This document shows positions 48,606 through 58,908 of a DNA stretch of 64,000 nt, in pieces. Location of the stretch: NCBI RefSeq assembly GCF_005144585.1, contig NZ_SSMQ01000054.1, forward strand, positions 22,444 to 86,443. Direction: 5' to 3'. The notes beneath the pieces are model-generated. The model worked only from the letters and a program-made list of their open reading frames with translations. It made no database searches and was not told the DNA's origin. Both the position numbers and the translations under genes were made by a program. This DNA comes from Polyangium fumosum (lineage in GTDB: Bacteria > Myxococcota_A > Polyangia > Polyangiales > Polyangiaceae). How positions within the stretch are numbered: position 1 is the stretch's first letter; every line of letters begins with the position of its first letter.

Positions 48606-50108
48606 TCACGCCGAGAGCCGTGCCAGCTCGTGGCGCCGCAAGGGCAGGCGAATGCGGAACGTCGTGCCCTCCCCGCGCCGGCTCTCCACGTCGACGCGGC
48701 CGCCGTGGGCCTCGACGATCTTCCGCGCGACCGAGAGCCCGAGCCCGACCCCGTGCGCCACCTTGCGCGTCGAGGCCGCGCGATGAAAGGGCTCGAAGAT
48801 CCGCTCGATCTCCTCCGGCTCGATCCCGACGCCCTGATCCGACACGGCCACGGTCGCCTCCTCGCCATCGCGATCCGCCACGATCCGGATCTCGCCGCCC
48901 GTCGGTGAATACTTGATCGCATTGCCGATCAGGTTGTCGAGGACCTGTTCGACCCGCGCCTCGTCGACGTCGCATACCAAGCTTCCCTCGGGGATCACGA
49001 GCGAAATGCGGTGGTTCGGCGACGTTGAGGCATAAAGCTCGACGGAGTCGTTGAGGAGCCGGCAGAGATCACACGGCTTCCTCGAGAGCTCGAGCTGGCC
49101 GGCCTGGATGCGCGTGGCTTGCAGGAGATCGTCCGTCATTCGGGCAAGGCGATCGATCTGTCGATCCACGATGGTCAGCGTCCGGAGCACGCGCGGCTCC
49201 GTGGAAGGCGCGCTCCGCGCGAGGACGGTGGTGGACATCTTGATCGCCGCGAGCGGGTTGCGGATATCGTGCGCGACGGCCGCCAACACGGCGATTTGCT
49301 CCTCGCCTTTTCGCGCGATCGACGCGGCCATTTCATTGAACACCGCCCCGAGCTCCCGGATCTCGACGGGCCCGACGTCGGGCACGCGTGTGTGCTCGTC
49401 GCCGCGCGCGAGCCGCTCGATGGCGCCTCGGAGCGCGGAGAGCGGGACGTAAATCTGCGTACGCGCGCCCTGCACGAGCGCGAGGACGAGCAGGAGCAGA
49501 CCGCTGATGACGATGATGCTCACCGTATCGAGCGCGTCGTCCCAGAACGACGCGCTCTTCCGCGCGTCCTCCGCGTCCGCCAGGTTGATCGTGACGAGCT
49601 CGGCGGCCTTCGACAGCGCGTCGTCGAAATCGATCTGCGTCTGCTGCAATGCCTGGTCGAGCGGCAGCCCGGCCCGCTCCATCCGGTCCCGCGCCGTGAA
49701 ATACGTCTCCGTCCGGCTGACCAGCTCGCCGAGGACCTGCTGTTCCATCGCGCTCCCGACGTGCGCCTCGGCCTCGACCAGCCGCTCCTGAACGGCTCGA
49801 TGGACCGCCTTTCGCTGGTTGTCCGGCTCCATCCCGTCGCGCTCGGCGGCGTGCTCGGCGAGGCGCCCGTAATGCAGCAGCTCGAGCTCCACGTCGCGCG
49901 CGAGGCCGGCGCCCGTCATGGCATTGTCGAGCCGCGCCGTATTTCGATGCAGGACCGCGGTCGAGAGAAAGAGCGAAACCGCCGAAAGGATGACCAGGAA
50001 CGAAAGTGCGGCGATCGCCAGGGAGAGGAGCCGGCTCAGCCGCAAGGGGCGCCCCCAATACCAACGTGTATTTCGCTCGCGTTCCATACGCCAAGCATGA
50101 TTCGACAT
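48606..50108 (-). CDS. Membrane-bound sensor histidine kinase
   Basis: A 500-residue sensor kinase. Two membrane segments (SRLLSLAIAALSFLVILSAV near residue 30, VSIIVISGLLLLVLALVQGA near 200) bracket a helical periplasmic four-helix-bundle-like sensor. A HAMP domain follows (PLSALRGAIERLARGDEHTR), then HisKA with VAHDIRNPLAAIK (phospho-His near 279), and HATPase_c with N box DNLIGNAIKYSP, G1 DQGVGI and G2 HGVGLGLSVARK. Start is ATG 50108 or ATG 50087. No response regulator is adjacent; the PAS-STAS gene upstream on the same strand is a possible partner. Confidence 0.88.
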   Translation of the reverse strand: MSNHAWRMERERNTRWYWGRPLRLSRLLSLAIAALSFLVILSAVSLFLSTAVLHRNTARLDNAMTGAGLARDVELELLHYGRLAEHAAERDGMEPDNQRKAVHRAVQERLVEAEAHVGSAMEQQVLGELVSRTETYFTARDRMERAGLPLDQALQQTQIDFDDALSKAAELVTINLADAEDARKSASFWDDALDTVSIIVISGLLLLVLALVQGARTQIYVPLSALRGAIERLARGDEHTRVPDVGPVEIRELGAVFNEMAASIARKGEEQIAVLAAVAHDIRNPLAAIKMSTTVLARSAPSTEPRVLRTLTIVDRQIDRLARMTDDLLQATRIQAGQLELSRKPCDLCRLLNDSVELYASTSPNHRISLVIPEGSLVCDVDEARVEQVLDNLIGNAIKYSPTGGEIRIVADRDGEEATVAVSDQGVGIEPEEIERIFEPFHRAASTRKVAHGVGLGLSVARKIVEAHGGRVDVESRRGEGTTFRIRLPLRRHELARLSA

Positions 50109-50250
50109 GGCCGGGGCCGCCAACGTCCCCGCGTCCGGCCTGGTCGAGAAACGTTTGGCCGGGCAGGCCCTTGCTTGCCCCTGGTCGATCGCTGCGGCGC
50201 CTTTTTCCGCAATTCCGCTGGCAGGAGCCAATCCCGCCGCCTGCCCCCGA

Positions 50251-51543
50251 TCACCCGCGGCGCGAGGCGGCCTTCATCGCGCGATCGATGCCGACCTTGA
50301 GGCTGCTCGTCGTCATGATGTTCCCGAACTCTGCGCCCAGGCCGACGAGGGTCTGCGCGACCTCCGCGCGAATGCCGCTGAGAATGACCTCGGCGCCGAG
50401 GAGCCGCGCGGCTTGGGCGGCGCGGAGCAAGGCGCTCGCGACCTGGGTATCCACCACGGCGACGCCGGTGATGTCGAGGATGGCCACGGCTGCGCCCGTG
50501 CGGCTCACGCCTTCGAGCAACGTCGTGAGGACTTGCTCGGCCCGTTCGGGATCGAGCGCGCCGACGAGCGGCATCGTGAGGATCCGATCGGTGATGGGGA
50601 TGAGGGGCGTCGAGAGATCCGCGAGCCTCTGGCGTTGCGCCTCGATGACCTCGTTTTGCGTCATGGTCTCGCGCAAGAGCTGCTCGGCTTGCAGGCGGTC
50701 GCTGATATCGGTCAGCGTGCCGATGAAGCCCTCGATTTCACCCTCCGCGTCCCGTAGCGGCACGGCCCTCGCGCTGACCCAGCGCAGGCTCCCATCGGGC
50801 AAGCAGATCCGGAAGTCGATGGTTTGCTTCTGCTCCCCCGCTCGCACGAGCTCGGACCATTTCTCGACGGTTTCTTTCACATCGTCGGAATGGAGCGCCC
50901 TGAGCCATCCATCGCCCAAGGCCTGACGGGCAGGGACGCCGGTGACGGCCGACCAGGAGTCGTTGACGAACCTCGTGCGCCCCTCGGCATCGGTCTCGAA
51001 GACCGCGACGGGCAGGCGCAGCGTGATCGAGCGGGAGCGCTCCTCGCTCATGCGCAAGGCGCGCTCCATTTGTCGTTGCTCGGTGACGTCGACGCAGCAA
51101 CCGATCCACTTTCGAATGCTACCGTCTTCGAGCACGTGCGGGACGCCGATCGACCAGTATTGGTGATACACGCCGTCTTGGTGCCGCAGGCGAAACTCGA
51201 CGTCGTATACGCCGCGGGCGGCGACGGCGTTTTGCCAGGCCATGGCCGCCTGGGCGCGATCCTCGGGATGCAATGCATCGGCCCAGCCGATGCCCTGGAG
51301 CTCCTCGACGGTTTGCCCTGTGAGCGCGCACCATTGCGGAGACGCAAGGCCGGTCGAGCCGTCCGCGTTCGTCGACCACGAAATCTCCGCCACGGCCGCG
51401 ACCAGCGCGTGGGATTGCGCGGCGCTCATGCGAAGCTCGTGCTGCTCCTGCTCGAGCTCGGCGACCCTTGCCTCGAGCGACGCGATCCGCTCGCGCAGCG
51501 CGCTCATCTCGTCTGCATGGCTGTCTGTCGTTTCGTGGGCCAT
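50251..51543 (-). CDS. PAS-PAS-STAS protein (RsbR/stressosome-like)
   Basis: A 430-residue cytoplasmic protein. Coiled-coil N-terminus (ALRERIASLEARVAELEQEQ) is followed by two PAS domains with PAC motifs (EFRLRHQDGVYHQYWSIGVP and WVSARAVPLRDAEGEIEGFI), then a linker and a STAS domain like RsbR (STPLIPITDRILTMPLVGAL, GAAVAILDITGVAVVDT, AEVILSGIRAEVAQT). Thr residues at the start of STAS helices are kept, consistent with phosphorylation by an RsbT-type kinase. It likely senses a ligand or redox state and feeds into a stressosome or directly into the neighbouring histidine kinase. Confidence 0.87.
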   Translation of the reverse strand: MAHETTDSHADEMSALRERIASLEARVAELEQEQHELRMSAAQSHALVAAVAEISWSTNADGSTGLASPQWCALTGQTVEELQGIGWADALHPEDRAQAAMAWQNAVAARGVYDVEFRLRHQDGVYHQYWSIGVPHVLEDGSIRKWIGCCVDVTEQRQMERALRMSEERSRSITLRLPVAVFETDAEGRTRFVNDSWSAVTGVPARQALGDGWLRALHSDDVKETVEKWSELVRAGEQKQTIDFRICLPDGSLRWVSARAVPLRDAEGEIEGFIGTLTDISDRLQAEQLLRETMTQNEVIEAQRQRLADLSTPLIPITDRILTMPLVGALDPERAEQVLTTLLEGVSRTGAAVAILDITGVAVVDTQVASALLRAAQAARLLGAEVILSGIRAEVAQTLVGLGAEFGNIMTTSSLKVGIDRAMKAASRRG

Positions 51544-51711
51544 TCGATGACCCTATCACGATCGGACGCCGTTGGAAGCGGGAGCCGGGTCCACGCATGG
51601 CGGGCACGAGGCCTTCCTCACCAACCGCCAAGAACATGACGATTTTTCGTGCGAATTCTGTGCTCGAAACGGAATCCAATCCGATCCCGCTTGCAACGCA
51701 CCGTTCGCCCC

Positions 51712-54700
51712 TCAGACCGCCCACGCAGCCACGAGCGCAATCGTCCGCGCGTGGACCTCGACATTCTCCAAAAAACTCCGGCAGAGCTCGGGCTCCCCGA
51801 TCCGATCCGCGCTCCGCAGGATCTCCGCCCGGGCCTTCTCAATCGCCGCCCGCGCCTCCTCCTTCGCGCCCGCCGCCCACAGCACCTCCGCGTGGACCAA
51901 TCGCACGAGTTTGTCGAGCGTCTCGTGTTTCCCGCTCTCCACGATCGCATTCGCGCGCCGGGCCTCCACGAGCGCCTCCTCCACGCGCCCGAGCGCCACG
52001 AGCGCGCGCGCCCGCGACGCCATCGCCCCCGCGCGGAGCGGAGGCACGTTCGACAGCGTCGCCTCCGCTTTGCGCGAAAGCGCCTCGGCCTCCACGAAAT
52101 CACCCCTGCGATAAGCGATCCCCGATCGATGCACCTCCGCCGCGCCCACGATGCGGTGCCCGCCGTGCGCCCGGCCTTGCTCCTCCGCGCGCGCCGCCGC
52201 GATCGAAGCGTCCGCGAGCCGCCCTCGCTCCGAGAGCACGCGCGCCAGATTCAAATGGCACGCGGCCTCCACCGTCCCGAGCCGCATCCGTTGCGCCGCC
52301 GAGAGGCACGTCGATAACACCTCCTCGGCCCGATCGAGATCGCCGAGCTCGGCGCAGACGTGCCCCAAGTTGATCCGCTCGACGCACGCTTGCCGCACGT
52401 GCCCGGCGCTCTCGAACAAGGCCATCGAGCGCACGTAGCCCCGCCGCGCCCCCGAAAGATCCCCCTCGTGCAGCGCGCGGAACGCCCGGAGCTGCCCGAT
52501 GCGCCCCACCGCATAAGGTTCGAGGTCCCGGACCCCGCTCGCGAGCGAAAGCGCGCGCTCCGAGACCCGCGCCGCACGCTCGGTCCGACCCGCCTGCAAA
52601 AGCAATGTAGCGCCTGGACAAACGCACGCGATCTGCGCGCTCCGCGCCTCGTGGGAGGCTTCGAGCGCGAGCGCCTCGTCGAGCCAGCGCTCCACCTCGT
52701 CCCACGCCGCGCGCCGCCCCGCCGACGACACAATCTCCCCGATGGCGCGAAAATACGCCGACGAGCCGCGCGGCAAGAGCGCGACCGCCTCCCTCGCCCA
52801 CGACGAACCCCGCTCCGCGTCCCCGCGCCACCGGCTCGCCTCGGCCTGCACGAGCCGCAGGCTACCGAGCACCTCGCCCTCCGCGCGCCTCGCCCCGAGC
52901 TCCGCCCGCTCGATCGCCGCGTCGAAATCGTTGCCCACGAGCGCCTGCTCCGCCGCCCGCAGCCACCATCCGATCGCGAGCTCCGGCTCGCCGCCTCGCT
53001 CGAAGTGCGTCGCGACGAGCGCCGCGTCCGTCTCGCCCGACGCGCCCAGCCACTCGGCCGCGAGCTTGTGCCCGCGCGTGAGGTCCTCCGGCGACAGCAT
53101 CGCATACGCGGCCTCGCGCACGAGCGCGTGCCGGAACGCGAGGTCGTCGCGCGACGCACGCGCCGGATCCGGGCAGCGAATCAGCACCTCACGCTCCACG
53201 AGCTCGTCGAGCGCGTCCGAGACGAGCGCCCCGTCGCCCCCGCAAAGCGCGCGCACGCCGGCCGGGGAGAACCGCTCGCCGAAGATACTTGCAGCTCGAA
53301 GGACCCGCTTCGACGCCCGCCCGAGCGCGTCGAGGCGGGCCTGCACGAGACCCAGCACCGAGTCGGGCAGCCCCTCTTTGCCCTCAGCCGCGGCGCGGAT
53401 CATCTCCTCCAGGTAAAACGCGTTGCCGCCCGCGCGCTCGGCCACGAGCCGCACCACGGCCGGATCCGCGCCCGCGCCGAGCACCGCGCGCGCGAGCCGC
53501 TCGCAGGCCTCCGGGCGCAATGCATCGACCCGCATCACCGTCGTGCGCTCTTCCTTCGCGAGCGACGGGAAAAGCACGTGCACCTCGGGCCGCGCGAGCG
53601 CGAGCACGTAGAGCGGCATGTCACGCGCGGCCGCGACGACGGAGGTCACGAGCTTGACCGTCGGCAAATCCCCCCAATGCAGATCTTCGAGCAGGATCAG
53701 CACCGGCGCGCGCGCGCATTCGGCCGCGATCCAGTCCTCGAAGGCCATCCGCGTCGCGTCGCCCATCAGCGCCGGATCCGAGCGCGCCGCCCGCAGCGCG
53801 GCGCTCGCAGCGCCCGGCACGGCCTGCACTTGCCCGAGCTCGCCCAAGAAATCGACCAGGCGGCCCACGTCGACCGGGCTCACGAGCGGCCCGATACGCG
53901 CCTCGATCTTGCGGCGTTGCGCCTCGGGCGCCTCTCCCTCGACGATCCCCGCCGCCCTGCGCACGAGGTCGGCGATCATCGCGTAGGGCGAACCCGCGCG
54001 CAGCGACTCGCCCCGGCCGAGCAGGATCGTCGGCGCCTCCGCGCGCCCCGCGACCCGCGTCGAGATCTCCCAGCGCAATCGCGATTTGCCCACGCCCGCG
54101 GGCCCCGTCACGAGCACGAGCCGCGCGGCCCGCTCCGCGACGCACGACGTGTACATCGTTTCGAGCATCGCGAGCTCCGGATCCCGCCCGACCGTCGGCG
54201 TCGCTCGACCGAGCAAACGCGGATACGCGGGCACCTCTGCGCCGATCTCGCCGCGCAGGAGGAACCCGCCATGGATCTCCTCGACCGCGAGGAGCGCGCC
54301 CACGAGCCGCGCCGTCGGCGCGTCGAGCACGATCGCCTCCCCGGCCCCGGACGGACGGAGCCCCGATCCGCGCTCGATCACGTCCGCCGAGAGCCCCGTC
54401 TCGCCCACGCGCGCGCGGGACGTCGCCACGACGATCCGCGCGCCCGGCACCCGCGCCCGCACCGAGAGCGCGAGCCGCGCGCCCCGCAGCGCCTCGTCCC
54501 CGGCCGACGCGGCGCTGCCGAACACGACGATCACCTGATGGCCGAGCGTACCATGACAAACGCCGCCGAGCTCCCCCGCGGAAAGCTCCAGCGCGAGCCG
54601 CCCGGCCGTCCTGTCCGCGGCGGCCGAGAGATCGGCGAAGACCGCGGTGATCACGCGTTGCTCGCCGCGCCCCGAGAGCAGCTCGCTCGCGGGCCTCGGC

Positions 54701-55659
54701 GGGACCTTCACGTGGAGCACGGGCGTGAGACCCGAGGCGGGCATCGACGGATCGGCCTGCACCTCGGCCCACGACGGCGGCGGCGACGACCCACGCGCGC
54801 GCCGGGCGAACTCGATCGACACGCGTTCGAGCGCGCGGGCCATTTCGAGCGCCGATCCAAACCGCTCGGCAGGGCACTTCGCCAGCGCGCGCGCCACGAG
54901 GGCCGAGAGCTCGGCGGGCACGTCCGGGCGCGCCACGTCGAGCGACGGAGGCTCGTGCAGCACGATCTTCGCCAGCACGATGAGCGTGCGGTCCCCGCTG
55001 AATGGGCGTTTCCCGGAGACGAGCTCGTACAGCACGATCCCCAGGGAAAACAGGTCCGAGGCCGCGGTCACGTCCTCCTCGCCGCGGGCCTGCTCGGGCG
55101 ACATGTAGACGGGCGTCCCGAGCCGGCTGCCCCGCTCCGTCAGGGCCCGTTCCCCCGAGGCACGCGCGATGCCGAGGTCGATCAGTTTGACCGGGGGCGA
55201 CCCGACGTCCGCGAGCCGCGCGGCGTCGCCCACGACGAAGAAATTCGCGGGCTTCACGTCCCGGTGCACGATGCCCTGCTCGTGCAGCGCGTGGAGGCCG
55301 AGCGCCGCGCGCCGCGTAATCTCGACGGCGACCTCGACCGGCAGGGGCCCGCGCCCGAGCAGCCGCGCGAGGTCCGTGCCTTCCAGCCATTCGAGGGCAA
55401 TGCACGGTTTGCCCTGCCTGTCCATCCCTTCGGCCACGAAACGGACGACGTGGGGGCTCGTGGTGCACGCGAGATATCGCGCCTCGCGGTGGAAACGCTC
55501 GCGCAGCTCGGGGCTCGCGTCCTCGTCGAAGAGCCGCTTGATCGCCACGAGGCCGCCGGTCGCATGGTCCCGGGCGCGGAGCACTTCCCCAAACGAGCCT
55601 TTGCCGAAGCGCTCGAGGATCTCGAACCGTCCGCCGATCACGCGCTCGAGCGCCCCCAT
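51712..55659 (-). CDS. PknK-like Ser/Thr kinase with AAA ATPase and TPR region
   Basis: A 1315-residue cytoplasmic regulator. Kinase domain (about 8-275): GKGSFGEVLRA, LVAIKRLFD, HRDVKPANFF, KLIDLGIA (DLG for DFG) and TPVYMSPEQA. Around residues 330-480 is a degenerate cyclase-like domain (RVITAVFADLSAAADRTAGR). The AAA/NACHT-like ATPase region has Walker A TGPAGVGKSRL near 520 and Walker B VLILLEDLHWGD. From about residue 850 the chain is a TPR solenoid (such as INLGHVCAELGDLDRAEEV). This order matches PknK/MalT-like signal integrators. No DNA-binding domain is visible, so output is probably phosphorylation. Confidence 0.88.
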   Translation of the reverse strand: MGALERVIGGRFEILERFGKGSFGEVLRARDHATGGLVAIKRLFDEDASPELRERFHREARYLACTTSPHVVRFVAEGMDRQGKPCIALEWLEGTDLARLLGRGPLPVEVAVEITRRAALGLHALHEQGIVHRDVKPANFFVVGDAARLADVGSPPVKLIDLGIARASGERALTERGSRLGTPVYMSPEQARGEEDVTAASDLFSLGIVLYELVSGKRPFSGDRTLIVLAKIVLHEPPSLDVARPDVPAELSALVARALAKCPAERFGSALEMARALERVSIEFARRARGSSPPPSWAEVQADPSMPASGLTPVLHVKVPPRPASELLSGRGEQRVITAVFADLSAAADRTAGRLALELSAGELGGVCHGTLGHQVIVVFGSAASAGDEALRGARLALSVRARVPGARIVVATSRARVGETGLSADVIERGSGLRPSGAGEAIVLDAPTARLVGALLAVEEIHGGFLLRGEIGAEVPAYPRLLGRATPTVGRDPELAMLETMYTSCVAERAARLVLVTGPAGVGKSRLRWEISTRVAGRAEAPTILLGRGESLRAGSPYAMIADLVRRAAGIVEGEAPEAQRRKIEARIGPLVSPVDVGRLVDFLGELGQVQAVPGAASAALRAARSDPALMGDATRMAFEDWIAAECARAPVLILLEDLHWGDLPTVKLVTSVVAAARDMPLYVLALARPEVHVLFPSLAKEERTTVMRVDALRPEACERLARAVLGAGADPAVVRLVAERAGGNAFYLEEMIRAAAEGKEGLPDSVLGLVQARLDALGRASKRVLRAASIFGERFSPAGVRALCGGDGALVSDALDELVEREVLIRCPDPARASRDDLAFRHALVREAAYAMLSPEDLTRGHKLAAEWLGASGETDAALVATHFERGGEPELAIGWWLRAAEQALVGNDFDAAIERAELGARRAEGEVLGSLRLVQAEASRWRGDAERGSSWAREAVALLPRGSSAYFRAIGEIVSSAGRRAAWDEVERWLDEALALEASHEARSAQIACVCPGATLLLQAGRTERAARVSERALSLASGVRDLEPYAVGRIGQLRAFRALHEGDLSGARRGYVRSMALFESAGHVRQACVERINLGHVCAELGDLDRAEEVLSTCLSAAQRMRLGTVEAACHLNLARVLSERGRLADASIAAARAEEQGRAHGGHRIVGAAEVHRSGIAYRRGDFVEAEALSRKAEATLSNVPPLRAGAMASRARALVALGRVEEALVEARRANAIVESGKHETLDKLVRLVHAEVLWAAGAKEEARAAIEKARAEILRSADRIGEPELCRSFLENVEVHARTIALVAAWAV

Positions 55660-55760
55660 GCAATCGCGTCCCCTCGTCTGCCCGCCGCCCGTCGGCGTGT
55701 TGCTTCCCCCGACGAAAAATACCGGAGGATCGATCCGCGGTAAAGCGTGGCCTTGCTACG

Positions 55761-56630
55761 ATGGGGCGCGAGGTCTCTCGCCCCATGATCAAAATACCTC
55801 GTTTCCGCGTCGATCCTGCGCTCCAAGGCGCGCCTGCGCTCGGCCTTTGGTTCGCGTATCGCGGCGACGATCTCCTCGTTCGCCTCATGGAGGGCGACAC
55901 ACGCGCGCCGCCGTTCCCGCACGACGTCCCCCTCCTCGAAGGCCTCGAAGCGCTCGGCCTCGCGCCTGTCCGCGTCCAGCCGCTCGGCTGGCTCGACGCC
56001 GTGCCTTGTCGATCGGCCGAGCTCCCCCCCGACGCGCCCGTCCCGCCCGGTTTCGCGTATGTATCGCTGCGCCGCCTGCACGGCCGCATCGATCCGGACG
56101 TCGAAGCGGCCGCGGGCACGGCGTATCAGGTGCAGTACTGGGACCGGACGCACCAGTTCTGCGGGATATGCGGCGCGCCGCTCGACCTCGAAATCGGGCG
56201 TCGTTCGAAGCGCTGCACCCGCTGCGCGCACCAGCATTTTCCGCACGTCACGCCGGCGATCATCGTCCTCGTCGAGGACGGCCCGCGCATCCTGATGACC
56301 CGGCAGCCTCGTTTTCCCCCGGGCATGTACGGCCTCGTCGCGGGGTTCGTCGAGCCGGGCGAGACGTTCGAGGCCTGCGCCCAGCGCGAGACGCGCGAGG
56401 AGACGGGCATCGAAATCGACGACATCCGTTACTTCGGCAGCCAGCCCTGGCCCTTCCCGCACCAGATCATGGTCGGCTTTTTCGCGCGCCGCGCGGGCGG
56501 CGAGCTCGTCGTCGATCACGACGAGCTCGAAGAAGCCGCGTGGTTCGACCGAAACGCCCTCCCCAAGCTCCCGCCTCCGCTGAGCATCGCGCGCAAGCTC
56601 ATCGACGAATGGCTCGCGCAACGGGCGTGA
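55761..56630 (+). CDS. nudC: NADH pyrophosphatase (NudC)
   Basis: A 289-residue Nudix hydrolase that cleaves NAD(H) and can remove NAD caps from RNA. Zinc ribbon CGICGAP and CTRCAHQHFP (two CxxC pairs), Nudix box in GFVEPGETFEACAQRETREE plus TGI, and the NudC signature SQPWPFP (followed here by HQ where S is usual). The N-terminal about 125 residues are the non-catalytic domain. ATG 55761 or ATG 55785 (MIKIPRFR) may be used. Divergent from the PknK-like gene with a 100-base gap. Confidence 0.92.
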   Translation: MGREVSRPMIKIPRFRVDPALQGAPALGLWFAYRGDDLLVRLMEGDTRAPPFPHDVPLLEGLEALGLAPVRVQPLGWLDAVPCRSAELPPDAPVPPGFAYVSLRRLHGRIDPDVEAAAGTAYQVQYWDRTHQFCGICGAPLDLEIGRRSKRCTRCAHQHFPHVTPAIIVLVEDGPRILMTRQPRFPPGMYGLVAGFVEPGETFEACAQRETREETGIEIDDIRYFGSQPWPFPHQIMVGFFARRAGGELVVDHDELEEAAWFDRNALPKLPPPLSIARKLIDEWLAQRA

Positions 56631-56850
56631 CGCGCGCATAACGACGCGCTTCGGCGTATCCATCCGGCTTCCCTCACGCACGTGGCGTAGCCTGTACTCA
56701 CCATCCCCAACGATGCCCACCCGCAGGGCATCACGTCGACCCTCGACGAAACATTTCACGAATTCGAGGGTCATTTCGCTCTTCATCGCCCATTTCGTCC
56801 ACGTGCCGCCCGGGGCATCGGTGTACTCTCGCCGACGGAGGAGGAAAACG

Positions 56851-58908
56851 ATGCCTCGTTCGACAACTTCCCATCGTCCGCGCCCGAGACGGCGTGGAGG
56901 GTTCATTCCCCCGCTCTTGCTCGCCGCGGCGCTCGCTCCTGCCGCGATCGGGTGCTCCGACGACGCCGCGGCCCCCGCGACGGATCCCGGGCGCGTCACC
57001 ATGCATCGGCTCAACCGCGCCGAGTACAACAATACGGTCCGCGATCTGCTCGGCACCACGCGAACACCCGCGGACGATTTCCCCGCTGACGATCGCGGCT
57101 ACGGCTTCGACAACATTTCCGACGTCCTATCCATCTCGCCGCTCCAGGCCGAGCTTTATGCCCGCGCGGCCGAGGATCTCGCGCGCGAGGCGATGAACCT
57201 CCCGTCGTCCTCCACGACGCTCCGGGTAGAAGCGGAGACGCTCACCGGGCAGGTCGGCCAAGCCGGAGCGGAGGACTGGAACCTGTGGAGCAGCGGCGAG
57301 CTGCCGGTCACCCACGAATTCCCCTCGACCGGAAAGTATCGGATCGCCGCGCGTGTATGGGGCAATCAGGCGGGCCCGGATCCCGTGAAGCTGAACCTGC
57401 TCGTCGGCGGCACCATCGCCGGCAGCTTCGATGTCAGCGAGACGAGCGCGAATCCCGTGGTCGTCGAGGCCGAGGCCGACGCGAACGCGGGCACGCAGGT
57501 CGTCTCCGTCGAATTCACGAACGATTATTACGACGAGGCCGCGGGCGCCGACCGAAATCTCCACGTCGACTGGATCGAGATCGAGGGCCCGCTCGGGGTG
57601 GTCGGGGAAAACCCCATCCGCGAGCGCATCGTGGTCTGCGATCCGACGGGCGGCGCCGCGTGCGTCCGGGAGATCCTCGAGAAATTCGCCGAACGCGCGT
57701 TCCGCCGGCCCGTCACGGAGGCCGAGCTGGACAGGCTCGCGGGCGTGGTCGCGCTCGCCGAGCAGCAGGGACAAACCGTCGACGTGGGCCTCGAAATCGC
57801 GCTCCGCGCCATCCTCACGTCGCCCCATTTCCTGTTCCGCCCGGAGCTCGATCCGAACCCGAACGCCGCCGCGCCGGCGCACCCGCTCGACGATTTCGAG
57901 CTCGCCTCACGGCTCTCCTATTTCCTCTGGAGCAGCATGCCCGACGAGGAGCTCTTCACGGCCGCGCGGGAGGGCAAATTGCAAGATCCGGCCGAGATCG
58001 AGGCGCAGGTCGAGCGTATGCTCGCCGATCCGAAGGCCGCGGCGCTCGTCGACAACTTCGCCGGGCAATGGCTCTTCACCCGGGCCCTCGACGATCACCA
58101 GCCCGACTATTACGCCTTCCCGACCTGGGACGCGACGCTGCGCGAGTCGATGCGGCAGGAGACGCGCCTCTTCTTCCAGGAGTTCCTGAAGAACGATCTC
58201 CCGATCCCCGGAATGCTCACGGCCGATTTCACGTACATCGACGAGCGCCTCGCGACGCATTACGGCATGCCGTCCCCCGGCCCGGACGGGTTCGTCAAGG
58301 TCACGATCGAGGACCCGAATCGAAAAGGCCTGCTCGCGCAAGGCAGCATCCTCACGGTCACGTCCTACCCGACGCGCACGTCGCCGGTGAAGCGTGGCAA
58401 ATGGGTGATGACGCAGATGCTCTGCACCGAGCCCGACGCGCCCCCGCCGGGGGTCGAGGGGCTCGTCACCGAGGAGGTGCCCACGGGCTCGATCCGGCAG
58501 CGGCTCGAAATCCACCGCGCCAATCCGATCTGCGCCGGCTGCCACGAGGAAATGGACAACCTCGGCTTCGGCTTCGAGAACTTCGACGGCATCGGCACGT
58601 TCCGCACGGAGGACCTCGGCTTCCCCGTCGATTCGAGCGGCGTCCTGCCCGGCGGCAAGACGTTCAACGGCCTCACGGAGCTCAGCGGCATCCTCGCGGA
58701 AGACCCGCGCTTCTTGCATTGCGTCTCCGAGAAGATGCTCACGTACGCGCTCGGGCGTGGCCACGAGCCGGCCGACGCGGACGACCTCGAACACCTGACG
58801 AAGGCGCTCGACGACCGCGGCAAGAAGTTCGTCGATTTGATCAAGCTCGTCGCGACGAGCGAGCCGTTCCGGATGCGGCGCGGAGAGACGCCGGGAGGTG
58901 CAAAGTGA
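56851..58908 (+). CDS. DUF1592/DUF1588-family exported protein with c-type heme site
   Basis: A 685-residue lipoprotein-like protein (signal ending PAAIGC). Domain order follows the DUF1587-DUF1595-DUF1592-DUF1588-DUF1585 type: MHRLNRAEYNNTVRDLLG (DUF1587), a carbohydrate-binding-like insert (about 120-245), EKFAERAFRRPVTEAELDRL (DUF1595), LDDFELASRLSYFLWSSMPD (DUF1592), RKGLLAQGSILTVTSYPTRT (DUF1588, cut) and ENFDGIGTFRTED (DUF1585). CAGCH, a CxxCH heme-attachment site, is present. Such proteins are always paired with a DUF1552 protein, here overlapping by 4 bases. ATG 56851 has GGAGGAGG upstream. Function of the pair is unknown. Confidence 0.85.
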   Translation: MPRSTTSHRPRPRRRGGFIPPLLLAAALAPAAIGCSDDAAAPATDPGRVTMHRLNRAEYNNTVRDLLGTTRTPADDFPADDRGYGFDNISDVLSISPLQAELYARAAEDLAREAMNLPSSSTTLRVEAETLTGQVGQAGAEDWNLWSSGELPVTHEFPSTGKYRIAARVWGNQAGPDPVKLNLLVGGTIAGSFDVSETSANPVVVEAEADANAGTQVVSVEFTNDYYDEAAGADRNLHVDWIEIEGPLGVVGENPIRERIVVCDPTGGAACVREILEKFAERAFRRPVTEAELDRLAGVVALAEQQGQTVDVGLEIALRAILTSPHFLFRPELDPNPNAAAPAHPLDDFELASRLSYFLWSSMPDEELFTAAREGKLQDPAEIEAQVERMLADPKAAALVDNFAGQWLFTRALDDHQPDYYAFPTWDATLRESMRQETRLFFQEFLKNDLPIPGMLTADFTYIDERLATHYGMPSPGPDGFVKVTIEDPNRKGLLAQGSILTVTSYPTRTSPVKRGKWVMTQMLCTEPDAPPPGVEGLVTEEVPTGSIRQRLEIHRANPICAGCHEEMDNLGFGFENFDGIGTFRTEDLGFPVDSSGVLPGGKTFNGLTELSGILAEDPRFLHCVSEKMLTYALGRGHEPADADDLEHLTKALDDRGKKFVDLIKLVATSEPFRMRRGETPGGAK

